Shown here: positions 24,007-33,438 of the stretch, one piece after another
Layout of the letters: the number at the start of each line of letters is the position of its first letter
Position numbering within the stretch: the stretch's first letter is position 1
The notes under the pieces: generated by a model
Databases searched by the model: none
Told to the model about the DNA's origin: nothing
Seen by the model: only the letters and a program-made list of their open reading frames with translations
Translations under genes and position numbers: made by a program
Assembly: GCA_036489025.1 (NCBI GenBank)
Contig: DASXGN010000041.1
Span: 62,001-126,000 of the forward strand
Direction of reading: 5' to 3'
DNA length: 64,000 nucleotides
Origin: Dryocola sp036489025
GTDB lineage: Bacteria; Pseudomonadota; Gammaproteobacteria; Enterobacterales; Enterobacteriaceae

Positions 24007-25625
24007 GCACTCTTCCTTTCACTATCCCAGGGTAGCTGAACATAAAATTGGGTAAACACGCCCGGCTCGGATTCCACGGCGATGGTGCCGCCGAGGCTTG
24101 CCAGCTGCTGTCTGGCGAGGAATAGCCCGACGCCGCGCAGCTCGCCTTTTGTGGAGTAGCCTTTGTCAAAAATAGACTGAATATGCTCCGGCGCAATGCC
24201 GGGGCCGTCGTCGCTCACCTCGATGTTGAGCCGGTGGTTCTGGTAATGCAGCAGCAGGCTGACTTCACCGCCGGGCTGACTGACCATCGCGTCGAAGGCG
24301 TTTTCGATCAGGTTGCCGAGCACGGTGACCAGGACCGTTACCTGCTGTTCGTTCGGGTTGTCCGGCACCAGGCATTCGTCGTCCAGCGTCAGCGTATGCC
24401 CGCCTTCGCGCGCGCGGTTGATTTTACCCAGCAGGAACCCGGCGATAACCGGCGATTTTATTTTGCTTTGCAGCGCGCCGATCTCCGCCTGATAGTTATC
24501 GGCGGTTTGCAGGATGTAATCTTCCAGCTGGCCGTAGCTCTTCATATGCAGCAGGCCAAGAATAACGTGCAGCTTGTTCATAAACTCGTGGGATCGTTCG
24601 CGCAGCGCGTCAACGTAGTTCACCATGCCGTCCAGGCGCTGCATCAGCTGGCTGATTTCGGTTTTATCGCGGAAGGTGCTGATTGCCCCGATAACCTGAT
24701 TATTGCTGCGAATTGGCACCGCGTTGCACAGGACTAAGCGTCCGTAGCTGACGATTTCTTTGTCCTGAACCGCCACGCCGGTGCGCAGCACTTCGTGCAG
24801 GTTAGCCACCAGCGGCCCAGGAGCCACGCCTTTTCCGGCCATAAAATCGCTCGGCGAAAGCAGCATTTTGCGCGCCGCGTGGTTAATCAGCGTGACGCGC
24901 CCTTCGCGATCCACGGCGATCACGCCCTCCTTCATCGACAGCAGCATCGCCTGACGCTGTTCGAAAAGCGCGGAGATTTCATAAGGCTCCAGGCCAAACA
25001 GAATGCGTTTTAGCACCCGTACCAGCGCCCAGGTGCCCAGCGAACCGACCAGCGCGCTGAACAGCACCGTCCACAGCACGCTCCAGCGGCTGCGGCTGAT
25101 TTGCTCGTCCACTTTGCTGAGCGAAATCCCAATGGCCACCACGCCAATCTGGCGGTGCTGGTCGTCATAAACCGGAGTGAAGACTCGCAGCGCCTCGGCC
25201 AGCACACCGTGATTGATCGACACGTTTTCTTTACCGCGCAGCGCGGGAGCCAGATCGTCGCCGATAAAATGCGATCCGATAGTGGCGGGATTCGGATGCG
25301 AATAGCGGATACCGTTCATGTCGGTCACCACCACGAACAGCAGATCGTTGCGGGCTTCAACCCGCGTGGCGACGGGTGGGATAAGGTTTTTATCGTGGGG
25401 CAGCGCCAGCCCGATTTTAATCGTCGGATCGTCGGCCAGCGTTCTGGCGACGGCAAGGGCGGTTTCTTTCACCCCGTCGCGGGTGGTGCGGCTGATCTGC
25501 ACAAAGTAGATCGCGTACACGACCAGCAGCACGGATCCAATAACGCCGCACAGCATCAGCGTGACGGAAGTGCTCAGCTTCATGGGGCGTCTGTCCGCCG
25601 CCCGGTAGTTTTGTGAGTTGCGCAC
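24003..25625 (-). CDS. dcuS: Fumarate/C4-dicarboxylate sensor kinase DcuS
   Basis: Membrane sensor kinase of 540 residues. Helices are at about 20-42 and 182-205, flanking a periplasmic PAS/Cache domain in which the four C4-dicarboxylate-binding residues known from E. coli are kept with the same numbers: R107, H110, R147 and F149. A cytoplasmic PAS (about 225-320) follows, then the phospho-acceptor H346 in LRERSHEFMNKLHV and a C-terminal ATPase domain (NLIENAFDAM, DDGPGIAP). The start is GTG, with GGGAG seven bases upstream and the N terminus aligning with E. coli DcuS. Confidence 0.92.
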   Translation of the reverse strand: MRNSQNYRAADRRPMKLSTSVTLMLCGVIGSVLLVVYAIYFVQISRTTRDGVKETALAVARTLADDPTIKIGLALPHDKNLIPPVATRVEARNDLLFVVVTDMNGIRYSHPNPATIGSHFIGDDLAPALRGKENVSINHGVLAEALRVFTPVYDDQHRQIGVVAIGISLSKVDEQISRSRWSVLWTVLFSALVGSLGTWALVRVLKRILFGLEPYEISALFEQRQAMLLSMKEGVIAVDREGRVTLINHAARKMLLSPSDFMAGKGVAPGPLVANLHEVLRTGVAVQDKEIVSYGRLVLCNAVPIRSNNQVIGAISTFRDKTEISQLMQRLDGMVNYVDALRERSHEFMNKLHVILGLLHMKSYGQLEDYILQTADNYQAEIGALQSKIKSPVIAGFLLGKINRAREGGHTLTLDDECLVPDNPNEQQVTVLVTVLGNLIENAFDAMVSQPGGEVSLLLHYQNHRLNIEVSDDGPGIAPEHIQSIFDKGYSTKGELRGVGLFLARQQLASLGGTIAVESEPGVFTQFYVQLPWDSERKSA

Positions 25626-25687
25626 CGCACTCCCGCTTGATTAAGGGCAAACGGCGATTATCGCCGATGGGCCACGGAGAGGGAATA

Positions 25688-26968
25688 TTAAATCTTAATA
25701 AACGGCAGCAGACCCGGCAGCTGCGAAAGCAGATACAAAATCAGCCCGATTGAGCCGCCGACCAGCGTGCCGTTGATGCGGATGAACTGCAGGTCTTTGC
25801 CGATGTTCAGCTCAATTTGCTGCGACATCTCCCGCGCGTCCCAGCTTTTCACCGTGTCGCTGATGTGCCGGGTCAGGAAGGTGGCGAATTCCGGGGCGAC
25901 TTTGCTGGCCGCCTGCTCCAGATGTTCGTTCAGAGAAGCCCGCAGGGCGCTGTCTCCGACCAGCGTTTCACCAAACCACTGTCCGGCCTCGGCGATGCGT
26001 TGTTTGATGCGCGAATCCTCGCTTTTCATATCGTCCTTCAGCCAGCGCCTCAGGTCGCCCCACAGCTCGCTGAGATAGCGGTTAAAGGCCTCATCTTCCT
26101 TCAGGTAGCTTTTGATATTCTCGGCTTTGGCCGCCATTTCGGGATCGCTTTTCAGCTTATCAATGAGCCTGAAGGTGGCGCGATCGAACGCCAGGCGAAG
26201 CTGGTGGCCCTGGTCGTGGCTGATGTCGTCGAGCAGCGTATTGACGGCGCTGGCGACCATTTCCGCGCTGTGTTCGCCGAGCCACTCCGTCGGTAGCACC
26301 TTTGACTTACGCGGGTGTTCCGTTTCCAGCCAGTGGACGATCTGGCGGGCGATAAACTCGCGGGTGCTTTCGCGATCGAGCAGGGTAATCAGCTGCGCAA
26401 TCATCGAATCCAACAGGATCTGATGGCGATTGTTCTTCGTCAGGCTTTCCAGCAGCAGCGCGCCGGAGTAGGTCAAATCCACTTTGTCGATGGCTTTATG
26501 CACCGCCCGACGAAGCAGACCCTGAATCCGCGAATCGTCCGTCATGTCGAGGAAGCCGCTCATCACCTGGAGCAGATGCTGGCCGACCCGCCGGGCGTTT
26601 TCCGGCTGGCTGAACCACACGCCGATCGTGTGCGCCGGTTCAAGGCGGCGAATCAGGGCGATTAGCGATTGTGTATCGAGGAATTTCTCCTGCACGAAGC
26701 GGCCGAGGTTTTCCCCGATGCGGTCTTTGTTACGCGGAATAATCGCCGTATGGCGGGCGATAAACGGAAGGGGCACGCGGCGGAAAAGCGCCACCACGGC
26801 GAACCAGTCGGCAAGCGCACCCACCATTGCCGCCTCGGCGATAGCCTTCAGGCCGCTGACCCAAAAGCCGGGCGGTAAAAAAAGGGTGGTAACAAACGTC
26901 GCCGCGGCGATCAGCAGTAAAGACAGCGCCAGGCGCTTGGTTCGTTTTAGTTCAGCAATTTTCTCCAT
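25688..26968 (-). CDS. yjiN: DUF445 membrane protein YjiN
   Basis: Inner-membrane protein of 426 residues, the same length as E. coli YjiN and closely similar throughout (start MEKIAELKRTKRLALSLLLI). It has an N-terminal hydrophobic pair (about 12-60), the DUF445 block ADWFAVVALFRRVPLPFIAR, a long helical central region and a C-terminal membrane segment (about 404-422). YjiN has been linked to zinc and stress phenotypes but has no defined activity. It lies upstream of dcuS on the same strand, 62 bases apart. Confidence 0.87.
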   Translation of the reverse strand: MEKIAELKRTKRLALSLLLIAAATFVTTLFLPPGFWVSGLKAIAEAAMVGALADWFAVVALFRRVPLPFIARHTAIIPRNKDRIGENLGRFVQEKFLDTQSLIALIRRLEPAHTIGVWFSQPENARRVGQHLLQVMSGFLDMTDDSRIQGLLRRAVHKAIDKVDLTYSGALLLESLTKNNRHQILLDSMIAQLITLLDRESTREFIARQIVHWLETEHPRKSKVLPTEWLGEHSAEMVASAVNTLLDDISHDQGHQLRLAFDRATFRLIDKLKSDPEMAAKAENIKSYLKEDEAFNRYLSELWGDLRRWLKDDMKSEDSRIKQRIAEAGQWFGETLVGDSALRASLNEHLEQAASKVAPEFATFLTRHISDTVKSWDAREMSQQIELNIGKDLQFIRINGTLVGGSIGLILYLLSQLPGLLPFIKI

Positions 26969-27085
26969 CGCATAAGCATAGAGGCGGCCAGGCGGAACCG
27001 GTAGCAGAATTTGTTAGCCGAAATGCCTGCGGGAAAATCAGGCGCAGGCAGGCCCGAGCGCGGCCTGCCTGTTTAAGCATGCAGA

Positions 27086-28243
27086 TCAGGAAGCCGGAGT
27101 GACCAGCGGAGCATAGCCGCTCAGTTCGGAAACCAGATCGTTCACCCCGTCGCTCATGTTCACGAAGCGGGTCAGCGGCGAGCGGGTGATGACCACAAAT
27201 ACGCCGACGTTGCTTTGCGGCACCATCGCCATGTAGGTGATAAACCCGCCGCCGCCGCCGGTCTTCTGCACGATGCCCGGTCGGCCGTTTTTCGGCGCCA
27301 GATAAACCCAGCCCATGCCCAGCGCGTCGGCCTTGCCCGGCACGTCCATACCAATCACCTTGTGCAGCTGCTTGCGCTGGTAGATCAGCGTTTGCATGCG
27401 GTCAGCCTGGCTGTTGCGCTGGTGGAAATCGGAGCTCAGGAACTGCTGCATCCAACGCATCATGTCATCGGGCGTGGAATACACGCCGCCGCTGCCCACC
27501 GCTGCCAGCGTGTTATCGCACGGGCTGGCCCCTTTTTCCGCCACCATCAGGCGCTTGCACTGGTCAGGCGACGGCGTGAAGGTGGTGTCCTTCATGCCCA
27601 GCGGGCGGGCGATTTGCTCGTCGAACAGCGTGGCGTAAGGTTTACCTGCGGCGCGGCCTAAAGCATCCGCCAGCAGATCGAAAGCCAGGTTGGAATAGGA
27701 AGCGATAGAGCCCGGAGCGGCTTTTAGCGTGGCGGTAGAAAGCCAGTTCCAGCGCTGGTTTTGCGTCGGCCAGGTGAAGACCGTGCGGTGAGCGGCGCCG
27801 CCGGGCTGTTCACGCGGCAGGGCGCTGGTGTGCGTTGCCAGATTCACCAGCGTGATGGGCTGGCCGTTAAACGTCGGCACGCGCGCGCCGGAAGGTGCGT
27901 ATTTACTCAGCGGGTCATGCAGCTGCACTTTTCCCTGATCGAGCATTTTTACCAGCATTTCGCTGGTCATCAGCTTGGTCAGCGAGGCGATACGGATCAC
28001 CGAATCGAGCTGCGGGCGCACGTTATTGCCCGGACGCGTTTCGCCAAAGCTGTGGAACACGCGCTGGTTACCATCAATAACCACCATCGCCATGCCGGTT
28101 GCGCCGCTGCCATAGTAGATATGGTTGGCGTAGCGCTCGGCGATTTCCGAAGCGAAAACGGGGTCGGGCGAGGTTTGCGCAAAACCTAAAACGGGGAGCA
28201 CGGCAAGGGCTAACGCGGCAAGGCGCGGGAATCGAATTTTCAA
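27086..28243 (-). CDS. ampH: D-alanyl-D-alanine carboxypeptidase/endopeptidase AmpH
   Basis: Class C penicillin-binding protein that trims peptidoglycan peptides in the periplasm and hydrolyses beta-lactams poorly. The 385 residues equal the E. coli length. A signal peptide (1-23, cleaving after GFAQ) is followed by the catalytic S87-L-T-K90, the YxN motif in IASYSNLAFDLL and the third motif KTGGGGG near residue 328. Unlike in E. coli, iprA is not its neighbour. AmpH is functionally linked to peptide uptake by SbmA, encoded about 2.4 kb away. Confidence 0.9.
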   Translation of the reverse strand: MKIRFPRLAALALAVLPVLGFAQTSPDPVFASEIAERYANHIYYGSGATGMAMVVIDGNQRVFHSFGETRPGNNVRPQLDSVIRIASLTKLMTSEMLVKMLDQGKVQLHDPLSKYAPSGARVPTFNGQPITLVNLATHTSALPREQPGGAAHRTVFTWPTQNQRWNWLSTATLKAAPGSIASYSNLAFDLLADALGRAAGKPYATLFDEQIARPLGMKDTTFTPSPDQCKRLMVAEKGASPCDNTLAAVGSGGVYSTPDDMMRWMQQFLSSDFHQRNSQADRMQTLIYQRKQLHKVIGMDVPGKADALGMGWVYLAPKNGRPGIVQKTGGGGGFITYMAMVPQSNVGVFVVITRSPLTRFVNMSDGVNDLVSELSGYAPLVTPAS

Positions 28244-28415
28244 CGCGAGTAATCCATTTAACGAAGTGGGGCGATATTCATCGTATTTATACTATGCAAC
28301 GGCGCGGCGCAAACGCGGAAAATCAGGATTGTGAGAAGAAAAAGCGTAACGCGGCGTTTCAGCGGTTATTGCTGCCCAAAAAGCACCGCAGCCTGAGGCC
28401 GCGGCGCACGGAAAA

Positions 28416-28703
28416 TTAGTTCGACTTGTTGACGTCTTTTTGCATGACGTCGTCCGTTGTGCCGCCTTTTTCGAGCATTTTTACGTTGCCTTTATGCTCT
28501 TTGCGCATCTCTTTTTGCGTCTGGCAGCCCGGTTTTGTCGTGCCGTCGGTGGCACGGCAGTCGTCAATAATGTGGCCTGGATTGTTAAGCTGTTCTTTTT
28601 CCGCCTGCATGCCGGAGGTGCTGGTTGCCGGGTTTTCCGCCATGGCGGTCGCGCTGGCAAACAGGAGGGTGCTGGAGAGAAGGGCCAGAGTCAGTTTTTT
28701 CAT
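28416..28703 (-). CDS. Small secreted protein of unknown function
   Basis: A 95-residue protein with a clear signal peptide (1-22, cleaving after TAMA). The mature 73 residues are polar, with two cysteines (C49, C60) that could form a disulfide and a lysine-rich C terminus. It loosely resembles YbgS-type small periplasmic proteins, but I do not recognise a family. It lies alone between ampH and lpxP. A GGAA sequence precedes the ATG on the minus strand. Confidence 0.65.
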   Translation of the reverse strand: MKKLTLALLSSTLLFASATAMAENPATSTSGMQAEKEQLNNPGHIIDDCRATDGTTKPGCQTQKEMRKEHKGNVKMLEKGGTTDDVMQKDVNKSN

Positions 28704-29017
28704 CTTTTTGGGTTCCTGTTATGTGTAGGGAAAGCCCTCTAAGTATTAGTGCAAAAATCCGAAATCAGAAGATTGTCGGCTGTTTTTTAAACTTCTAAGC
28801 CTGTATAAATGCCGCCATTGACGCAATGAAGCAAAATACGTAAAAAAACTGACATGTCTTATACATAGACTGATCGGAAAGTGCGTATCATCGCGGTAAG
28901 ATTGCTACCAGGCTGCAACTATCTTCGCCCCACGGCGTCTAAGTACTGCCTCCGTTGTACCGCTAATGATTCAGTTCCTTATGCGATACAAGAATTCACG
29001 CATTAAGAAGCTGATAT
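28704..29017. other. Divergent intergenic region upstream of lpxP
   Basis: These 314 bases separate the small secreted protein gene from lpxP. lpxP is cold-induced in E. coli, but I find no cold-box motif or other site I can name. There is no convincing ORF or terminator. Confidence 0.4.
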
Positions 29018-29944
29018 ATGTCGACTAAACCGCTGTTTTGCAAATCCTTGCTCCATCCACGTTACTGGGTAACCTGGTTTGGCCTGGCCATTTTGTGGCT
29101 ATGGGTGCAGCTGCCTTACCCCGTACTGCTGAAAATGGGCCGCGCTATCGGCCAACTTTCGATGCATTTTTTAAAGCGCCGCGTTTCGATTGCCCGCCAG
29201 AATCTCAAACTCTGCTTCCCGGACTATCCCGATGAGAAAATTGACGCCATCGTGCGGCAGAACTTCGCCTCCCTCGGCATGGGGCTGATTGAAACCGGCA
29301 TGGCCTGGTTCTGGCCGGATGAGCGGGTGCGCAAATGGTCAGACGTGCGCGGACTCGAAAACCTGCACGCCGCCTGCGCCAAAGGCAAAGGCGTGATGGT
29401 GATCGGCGTACACTTTATGTCGCTGGAGCTTGGGGGCCGCGTGATGGGCCTGTGCCAGCCGATGATGGCGATGTACCGGCCGCATAACAATAAGGCGATG
29501 GAGTTCGTGCAAACTATTGGCCGCTCGCGCTCCAATAAGGCGATGATCGACCGGCGTAACCTGAAGGGCATGGTCAAAGCGCTCAAATCTGGCGAAGCCG
29601 TGTGGTTCGCCCCGGATCAGGACTACGGCCCGAAAGGCAGTTCTTTTGCGCCGTTCTTCGCGGTGGAACAGGCGGCCACGACCAACGGTACCTTTACCAT
29701 TGCCCGACTGGCAAAACCTGCCATCCTCACCACCGTTCTATACCGCAAGGAAGACGGCTCTGGCTACCAGCTGGTGATTGAACCTGAGCTTGAAGATTAC
29801 CCGGTGGATGACGAGCAGGCCGCCGCGGCCTACATGAATCGTAAAATTGAACACGAGATCATGCGCGCGCCGGAGCAGTATCTGTGGCTGCACCGCCGTT
29901 TTAAAACTCGTCCTTTCGGCGGGGAAAAGCTTTACACCGCTTAA
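29018..29944 (+). CDS. lpxP: Kdo2-lipid IVA palmitoleoyltransferase
   Basis: Late lipid A acyltransferase of the LpxL/LpxP family, 308 residues, at the inner membrane. One N-terminal helix (about 16-38) anchors it. The catalytic HX4E motif is in VHFMSLELGG. Segments such as VMGLCQPMMAMYRPHNN and WFAPDQDYGPKGSSFAPFF match LpxP more than LpxL. In E. coli LpxP adds palmitoleate at low temperature in place of laurate. Distinguishing it from an additional LpxL copy would need a full comparison. Confidence 0.87.
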   Translation: MSTKPLFCKSLLHPRYWVTWFGLAILWLWVQLPYPVLLKMGRAIGQLSMHFLKRRVSIARQNLKLCFPDYPDEKIDAIVRQNFASLGMGLIETGMAWFWPDERVRKWSDVRGLENLHAACAKGKGVMVIGVHFMSLELGGRVMGLCQPMMAMYRPHNNKAMEFVQTIGRSRSNKAMIDRRNLKGMVKALKSGEAVWFAPDQDYGPKGSSFAPFFAVEQAATTNGTFTIARLAKPAILTTVLYRKEDGSGYQLVIEPELEDYPVDDEQAAAAYMNRKIEHEIMRAPEQYLWLHRRFKTRPFGGEKLYTA

Positions 29945-29997
29945 TTCTGTACCGGGTATGCTACGCTTTTGTGGAATTTTTCTGCTGGAGATGAAGC

Positions 29998-30519
29998 ATG
30001 CCCGCGCCACGCGTTCTGATGGTGATTGATATGCAAAACGGGGTGTTTGAAAACCCACGCATCAATCGCGAAACCTGCACTTCCCGCATTAATCAGCTTA
30101 TTGCCGCCGCCGATAAAGTCATTTTCATTCAGCACGCCGAAGCGGGGCTGGAGCCGGGAAGTGAGGCGTTCGATCTTCTCCCCGAACTGGTTCAGCCTGC
30201 GGACGCGCTCTACGTCACCAAAACCGCCTGCGACGCGTTTTACCGCACGCCGCTCGAAGATTTGCTGCGTGAACATAACATTCCGGAATTTGTTGTCTGC
30301 GGCTGCGCGACCGATTACTGCGTGGATTCGACAATTAAAAACGGTGCCAGCCGGGGTTTTGCCATGACCGTGGCCGGTGACGCGCATACCACCGCCAACC
30401 GCCCGGCGGCGCTGGCCGAAGTACTGATTGCCCATTACAACGACGTCTGGCGTAATTTTACGATTCCAGGCAATACGTTACGGGTGAAAAGCACGGCGGA
30501 GATCCTTGGCGACTGGTAG
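29998..30519 (+). CDS. Isochorismatase-fold cysteine hydrolase
   Basis: Small cytosolic hydrolase of 173 residues with the full catalytic triad of the isochorismatase/nicotinamidase superfamily: D11 (VIDMQNG), K75 (LYVTKTACDAF) and C108 (CGCATDYCVDST). The cis-peptide region before the cysteine is also present. This shows an active enzyme, probably an amidase or nicotinamidase-like hydrolase, but the substrate cannot be told. GGAG lies 8 bases before the ATG. Confidence 0.82.
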   Translation: MPAPRVLMVIDMQNGVFENPRINRETCTSRINQLIAAADKVIFIQHAEAGLEPGSEAFDLLPELVQPADALYVTKTACDAFYRTPLEDLLREHNIPEFVVCGCATDYCVDSTIKNGASRGFAMTVAGDAHTTANRPAALAEVLIAHYNDVWRNFTIPGNTLRVKSTAEILGDW

Positions 30520-30644
30520 CGCCAGATTCGGACGGCAACATCTCTTGATACAACATTCCATAAGCCTTATTGTGCCTGGATCGCTATAACTAAACGGTTA
30601 GAGCAGCCGGATAACAACAAGAATCTGAGTTCAGGAGTGTTGTA

Positions 30645-31862
30645 ATGTTTAAGTCGTTTTTCCCGCGTCCGACAGCGTTTTTCCTGTCGGCTTTTATTTG
30701 GGCTATGTTAGCGGTTATTTTCTGGCAGGTCGGCGGGGGCCGCTGGCTGGAAAATCTCGTCGGTGCGAGCCAGCAAATCCCGATTAACGCCACCCGTTTC
30801 TGGACGTTAAAAGCGCTGGTCTTTTACGCCTATTATGCGGCGTGCGTTGGCCTGTTTGCGATGTTCTGGTTTATCTACAGCCCGCACCGCTGGCAGCGCT
30901 GGTCGATTCTTGGCTCGGCGCTGATTGTCTTCGTGACGTGGTTCCTTGTCGAAGTGGGCGTAGCGGTCAACGCCTGGTATGCGCCTTTTTACGATCTCAT
31001 CCAGACCGCGTTAAGCGCGCCGCACAAGGTTACGCTGCATCAGTTTTATAGCGAGCTTGGCGTCTTCCTCGGCATCGCGCTGATTTCCGTCACCGTCGCC
31101 GTGCTAAACAACTTCTTTATCAGTCATTACGTGTTCCGCTGGCGGACCGCGATGAACGAATACTATATGGAACACTGGCAGATGCTGCGCCATATCGAAG
31201 GTGCGGCCCAGCGTGTGCAGGAAGACACCATGCGCTTTGCGGCGACTCTGGAAGATATGGGCGTCAGCCTGCTGCAATCCATTATGACGCTGATTGCCTT
31301 CCTGCCGGTGCTGGTGGCGCTTTCCCCGCACGTGCAGGAGCTGCCGATTATCGGGCATATCCCTTACGGGCTGGTTATCGCCGCCATCGTCTGGTCGCTG
31401 ATGGGCACCGGGCTGCTGGCGGTGGTGGGCATCAAGCTGCCGGGTCTGCAGTTCAACAACCAAAAGGTAGAGGCCGCCTATCGTAAAGAGCTGGTTTACG
31501 GCGAGGATGACGCTTCGCGCGCGACGCCACCGACCGTAAAAGAACTGTTTGCCGCCGTGCGCCACAACTATTTCCGCCTCTATTTCCACTACACCTACTT
31601 CAATATCGCCCGCATCCTGTACCTGCAGGTGGATAATGTCTTTGGCCTGTTCCTGCTGTTCCCGTCGATTGTGGCGGGGACGATTACCCTGGGCCTGATG
31701 ACGCAGATCACCAACGTTTTCGGCCAGGTCCGCGGGGCGTTCCAGTATCTAATTAGCTCGTGGACCACGCTGGTTGAGCTGATGTCCATCTACAAGCGTC
31801 TGCGCAGCTTCGAGCGTACTTTGCAGGATATTCCTGTGCCGGAAGCCGGAGAAACGCTGTAA
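30645..31862 (+). CDS. sbmA: Peptide antibiotic transporter SbmA
   Basis: Inner-membrane, proton-driven importer of antimicrobial peptides (microcins B17 and J25, proline-rich peptides) and bleomycin. The 405-residue protein is almost the E. coli length (406) and highly similar, including YGEDDASRATPPTVKELF and the long FRLYFHYTYFNIARILYLQ block. It resembles an ABC exporter membrane domain without an ATPase. AGGAG is placed 7 bases before the ATG. In E. coli yaiW follows immediately; here five other genes intervene. Confidence 0.95.
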   Translation: MFKSFFPRPTAFFLSAFIWAMLAVIFWQVGGGRWLENLVGASQQIPINATRFWTLKALVFYAYYAACVGLFAMFWFIYSPHRWQRWSILGSALIVFVTWFLVEVGVAVNAWYAPFYDLIQTALSAPHKVTLHQFYSELGVFLGIALISVTVAVLNNFFISHYVFRWRTAMNEYYMEHWQMLRHIEGAAQRVQEDTMRFAATLEDMGVSLLQSIMTLIAFLPVLVALSPHVQELPIIGHIPYGLVIAAIVWSLMGTGLLAVVGIKLPGLQFNNQKVEAAYRKELVYGEDDASRATPPTVKELFAAVRHNYFRLYFHYTYFNIARILYLQVDNVFGLFLLFPSIVAGTITLGLMTQITNVFGQVRGAFQYLISSWTTLVELMSIYKRLRSFERTLQDIPVPEAGETL

Positions 31863-31892
31863 AAAAAGCTGCCCGTTTGGGCAGCTTTTTTG
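31861..31892. terminator. Bidirectional terminator between sbmA and the emrB-like gene
   Basis: AGCTGCCC / GGGCAGCT with a GTTT loop, flanked by seven A and six T, gives a strong intrinsic terminator in both directions. Confidence 0.9.
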
Positions 31893-33431
31893 TTAATGGC
31901 CCGCCGAAGGGGCCGAAGGTGCGCCCGAGCGGATAAACGGCGGGCGTGCAAACCAGATAACCGCCACCAGTACCATAAAACCCCAGCCTAAAATCCAGAA
32001 GTAGTCGATGGTCGACATCATGTAGGCCTGCTGCTCGATAGTCTTATCGATGGCCGCCATGTGCTGCTGCGTCGCTCCCCCCATTTTGCTGATGTAATCC
32101 ACCGATGCCGGATTGTAGATGGAGACGCTCTCCGTCAGGTTGGCATGGTGGAAAACTTCGCGCCGTGACCAAATCCAGGTGGTGAGCGATGAGGCAAACG
32201 AGCCGCCCAGCACGCGGAAGAAGGTGGCGAGGCCGGAGCCTTCCGCCACTTCCTGGCCGTTGAGGTTTGACAGCACGATGGTGGTGATCGGCATAAAGAA
32301 GAAGGCCACGCCGATGCCCATAAACAGCTGCACCTCGGCAATAGTGCGGAAATCCACGTCGGTATTGAACTGCGCGCGGATCAGGCAGGAAGCCCCCATA
32401 GTCAGGAACGACAGCGAGGCCAGAATACGCAGGTCAAACTTGTTCGCGTAGCGCCCGATAATCGGCGTGAGCATCAGCGGCAGCACGCCCATCGGCGCGG
32501 CGGCAAGGCCCGCCCAGATTGCCGTATAGCCCATCTGCGTTTGCAGCCACTGGGGCAGAATAATATTGATGGCAAAGAATGCCGCGTAGCCCAGCGTTAA
32601 GGCGGTGGTGCCTATCGTAAAGTTGCGGTCGGCGAACAGCCGCAGGTTAACGATGGGATGGCGCTCGCCGAGCTCCCAGATAACAAACGAAACCAGCGAC
32701 ACCGCAGAAATCACCGACATCAGGATAATTTCGTTCGACGCAAACCAGTCCAGATCGTTGCCCTTATCCAGCACAACCTGAAGCAGCCCGACGCCAAGCA
32801 CCAGCAGCGCGATGCCGATGTAATCAATTGGCGCATGCGTGGTTGTTTCTTCACGTGCGCGAAGCTGCGTCCAGACGACGATGGCGGCAAAAATCCCGAT
32901 CGGCACGTTGATGTAGAAGATCCACGGCCAGGAGTAGTTGTCGGTTATCCAGCCGCCGGTGATTGGCCCGACGATCGGCGCGACGACGGTAACCATCGAG
33001 AGCAGCGCCAGCGCCATACTTCGCTTGCTCGCCGGGAAGATAACCAGCAGCAGCGTCTGGCACATTGGGAACATCGGCCCGGCAAAAAAGCCCTGTAGCG
33101 CGCGGAAGATAATGAGCTCGGTCATGCTGTGCGCGAAGCCGCACAGGAACGAGGTGAGGGTAAACATCGTCACCGAGCCGATGAACAGCTTGAGCTGTCC
33201 GAAACGGCGCGTAAACCAGCCGGTGAGCGGCAGGGCAATCGCATTACAGACCGCAAACGAAGTGATAACCCACGTGCCCTGGTCCGCGCTAACGCCGAGG
33301 TTACCGGCGATAGTCGGCAGGGCGACGTTGGCGATGGTGGTATCCAGCACCTGCATAAACGTCGCCAGCGACAGCGCGAGCGTCGCAAGCAGCGGGCTGG
33401 GTGGCGTAAACGCCGCCTTATCTTGCATCAC
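31893..33431 (-). CDS. EmrB-like MFS multidrug exporter (DHA2, 14 helices)
   Basis: Drug:proton antiporter of 512 residues with 14 predicted membrane helices and the DHA2 motif around LDTTIANVALPTIAG near residue 30. It resembles EmrB but is not at the E. coli emr position. It would work with the membrane fusion protein encoded just upstream (7 bases) and an outer-membrane channel such as TolC to export drugs or uncouplers. The order on the minus strand is marR, emrA, emrB, the same as emrRAB. Confidence 0.88.
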   Translation of the reverse strand: MMQDKAAFTPPSPLLATLALSLATFMQVLDTTIANVALPTIAGNLGVSADQGTWVITSFAVCNAIALPLTGWFTRRFGQLKLFIGSVTMFTLTSFLCGFAHSMTELIIFRALQGFFAGPMFPMCQTLLLVIFPASKRSMALALLSMVTVVAPIVGPITGGWITDNYSWPWIFYINVPIGIFAAIVVWTQLRAREETTTHAPIDYIGIALLVLGVGLLQVVLDKGNDLDWFASNEIILMSVISAVSLVSFVIWELGERHPIVNLRLFADRNFTIGTTALTLGYAAFFAINIILPQWLQTQMGYTAIWAGLAAAPMGVLPLMLTPIIGRYANKFDLRILASLSFLTMGASCLIRAQFNTDVDFRTIAEVQLFMGIGVAFFFMPITTIVLSNLNGQEVAEGSGLATFFRVLGGSFASSLTTWIWSRREVFHHANLTESVSIYNPASVDYISKMGGATQQHMAAIDKTIEQQAYMMSTIDYFWILGWGFMVLVAVIWFARPPFIRSGAPSAPSAGH

Positions 33432-33438
33432 GTCTCTC

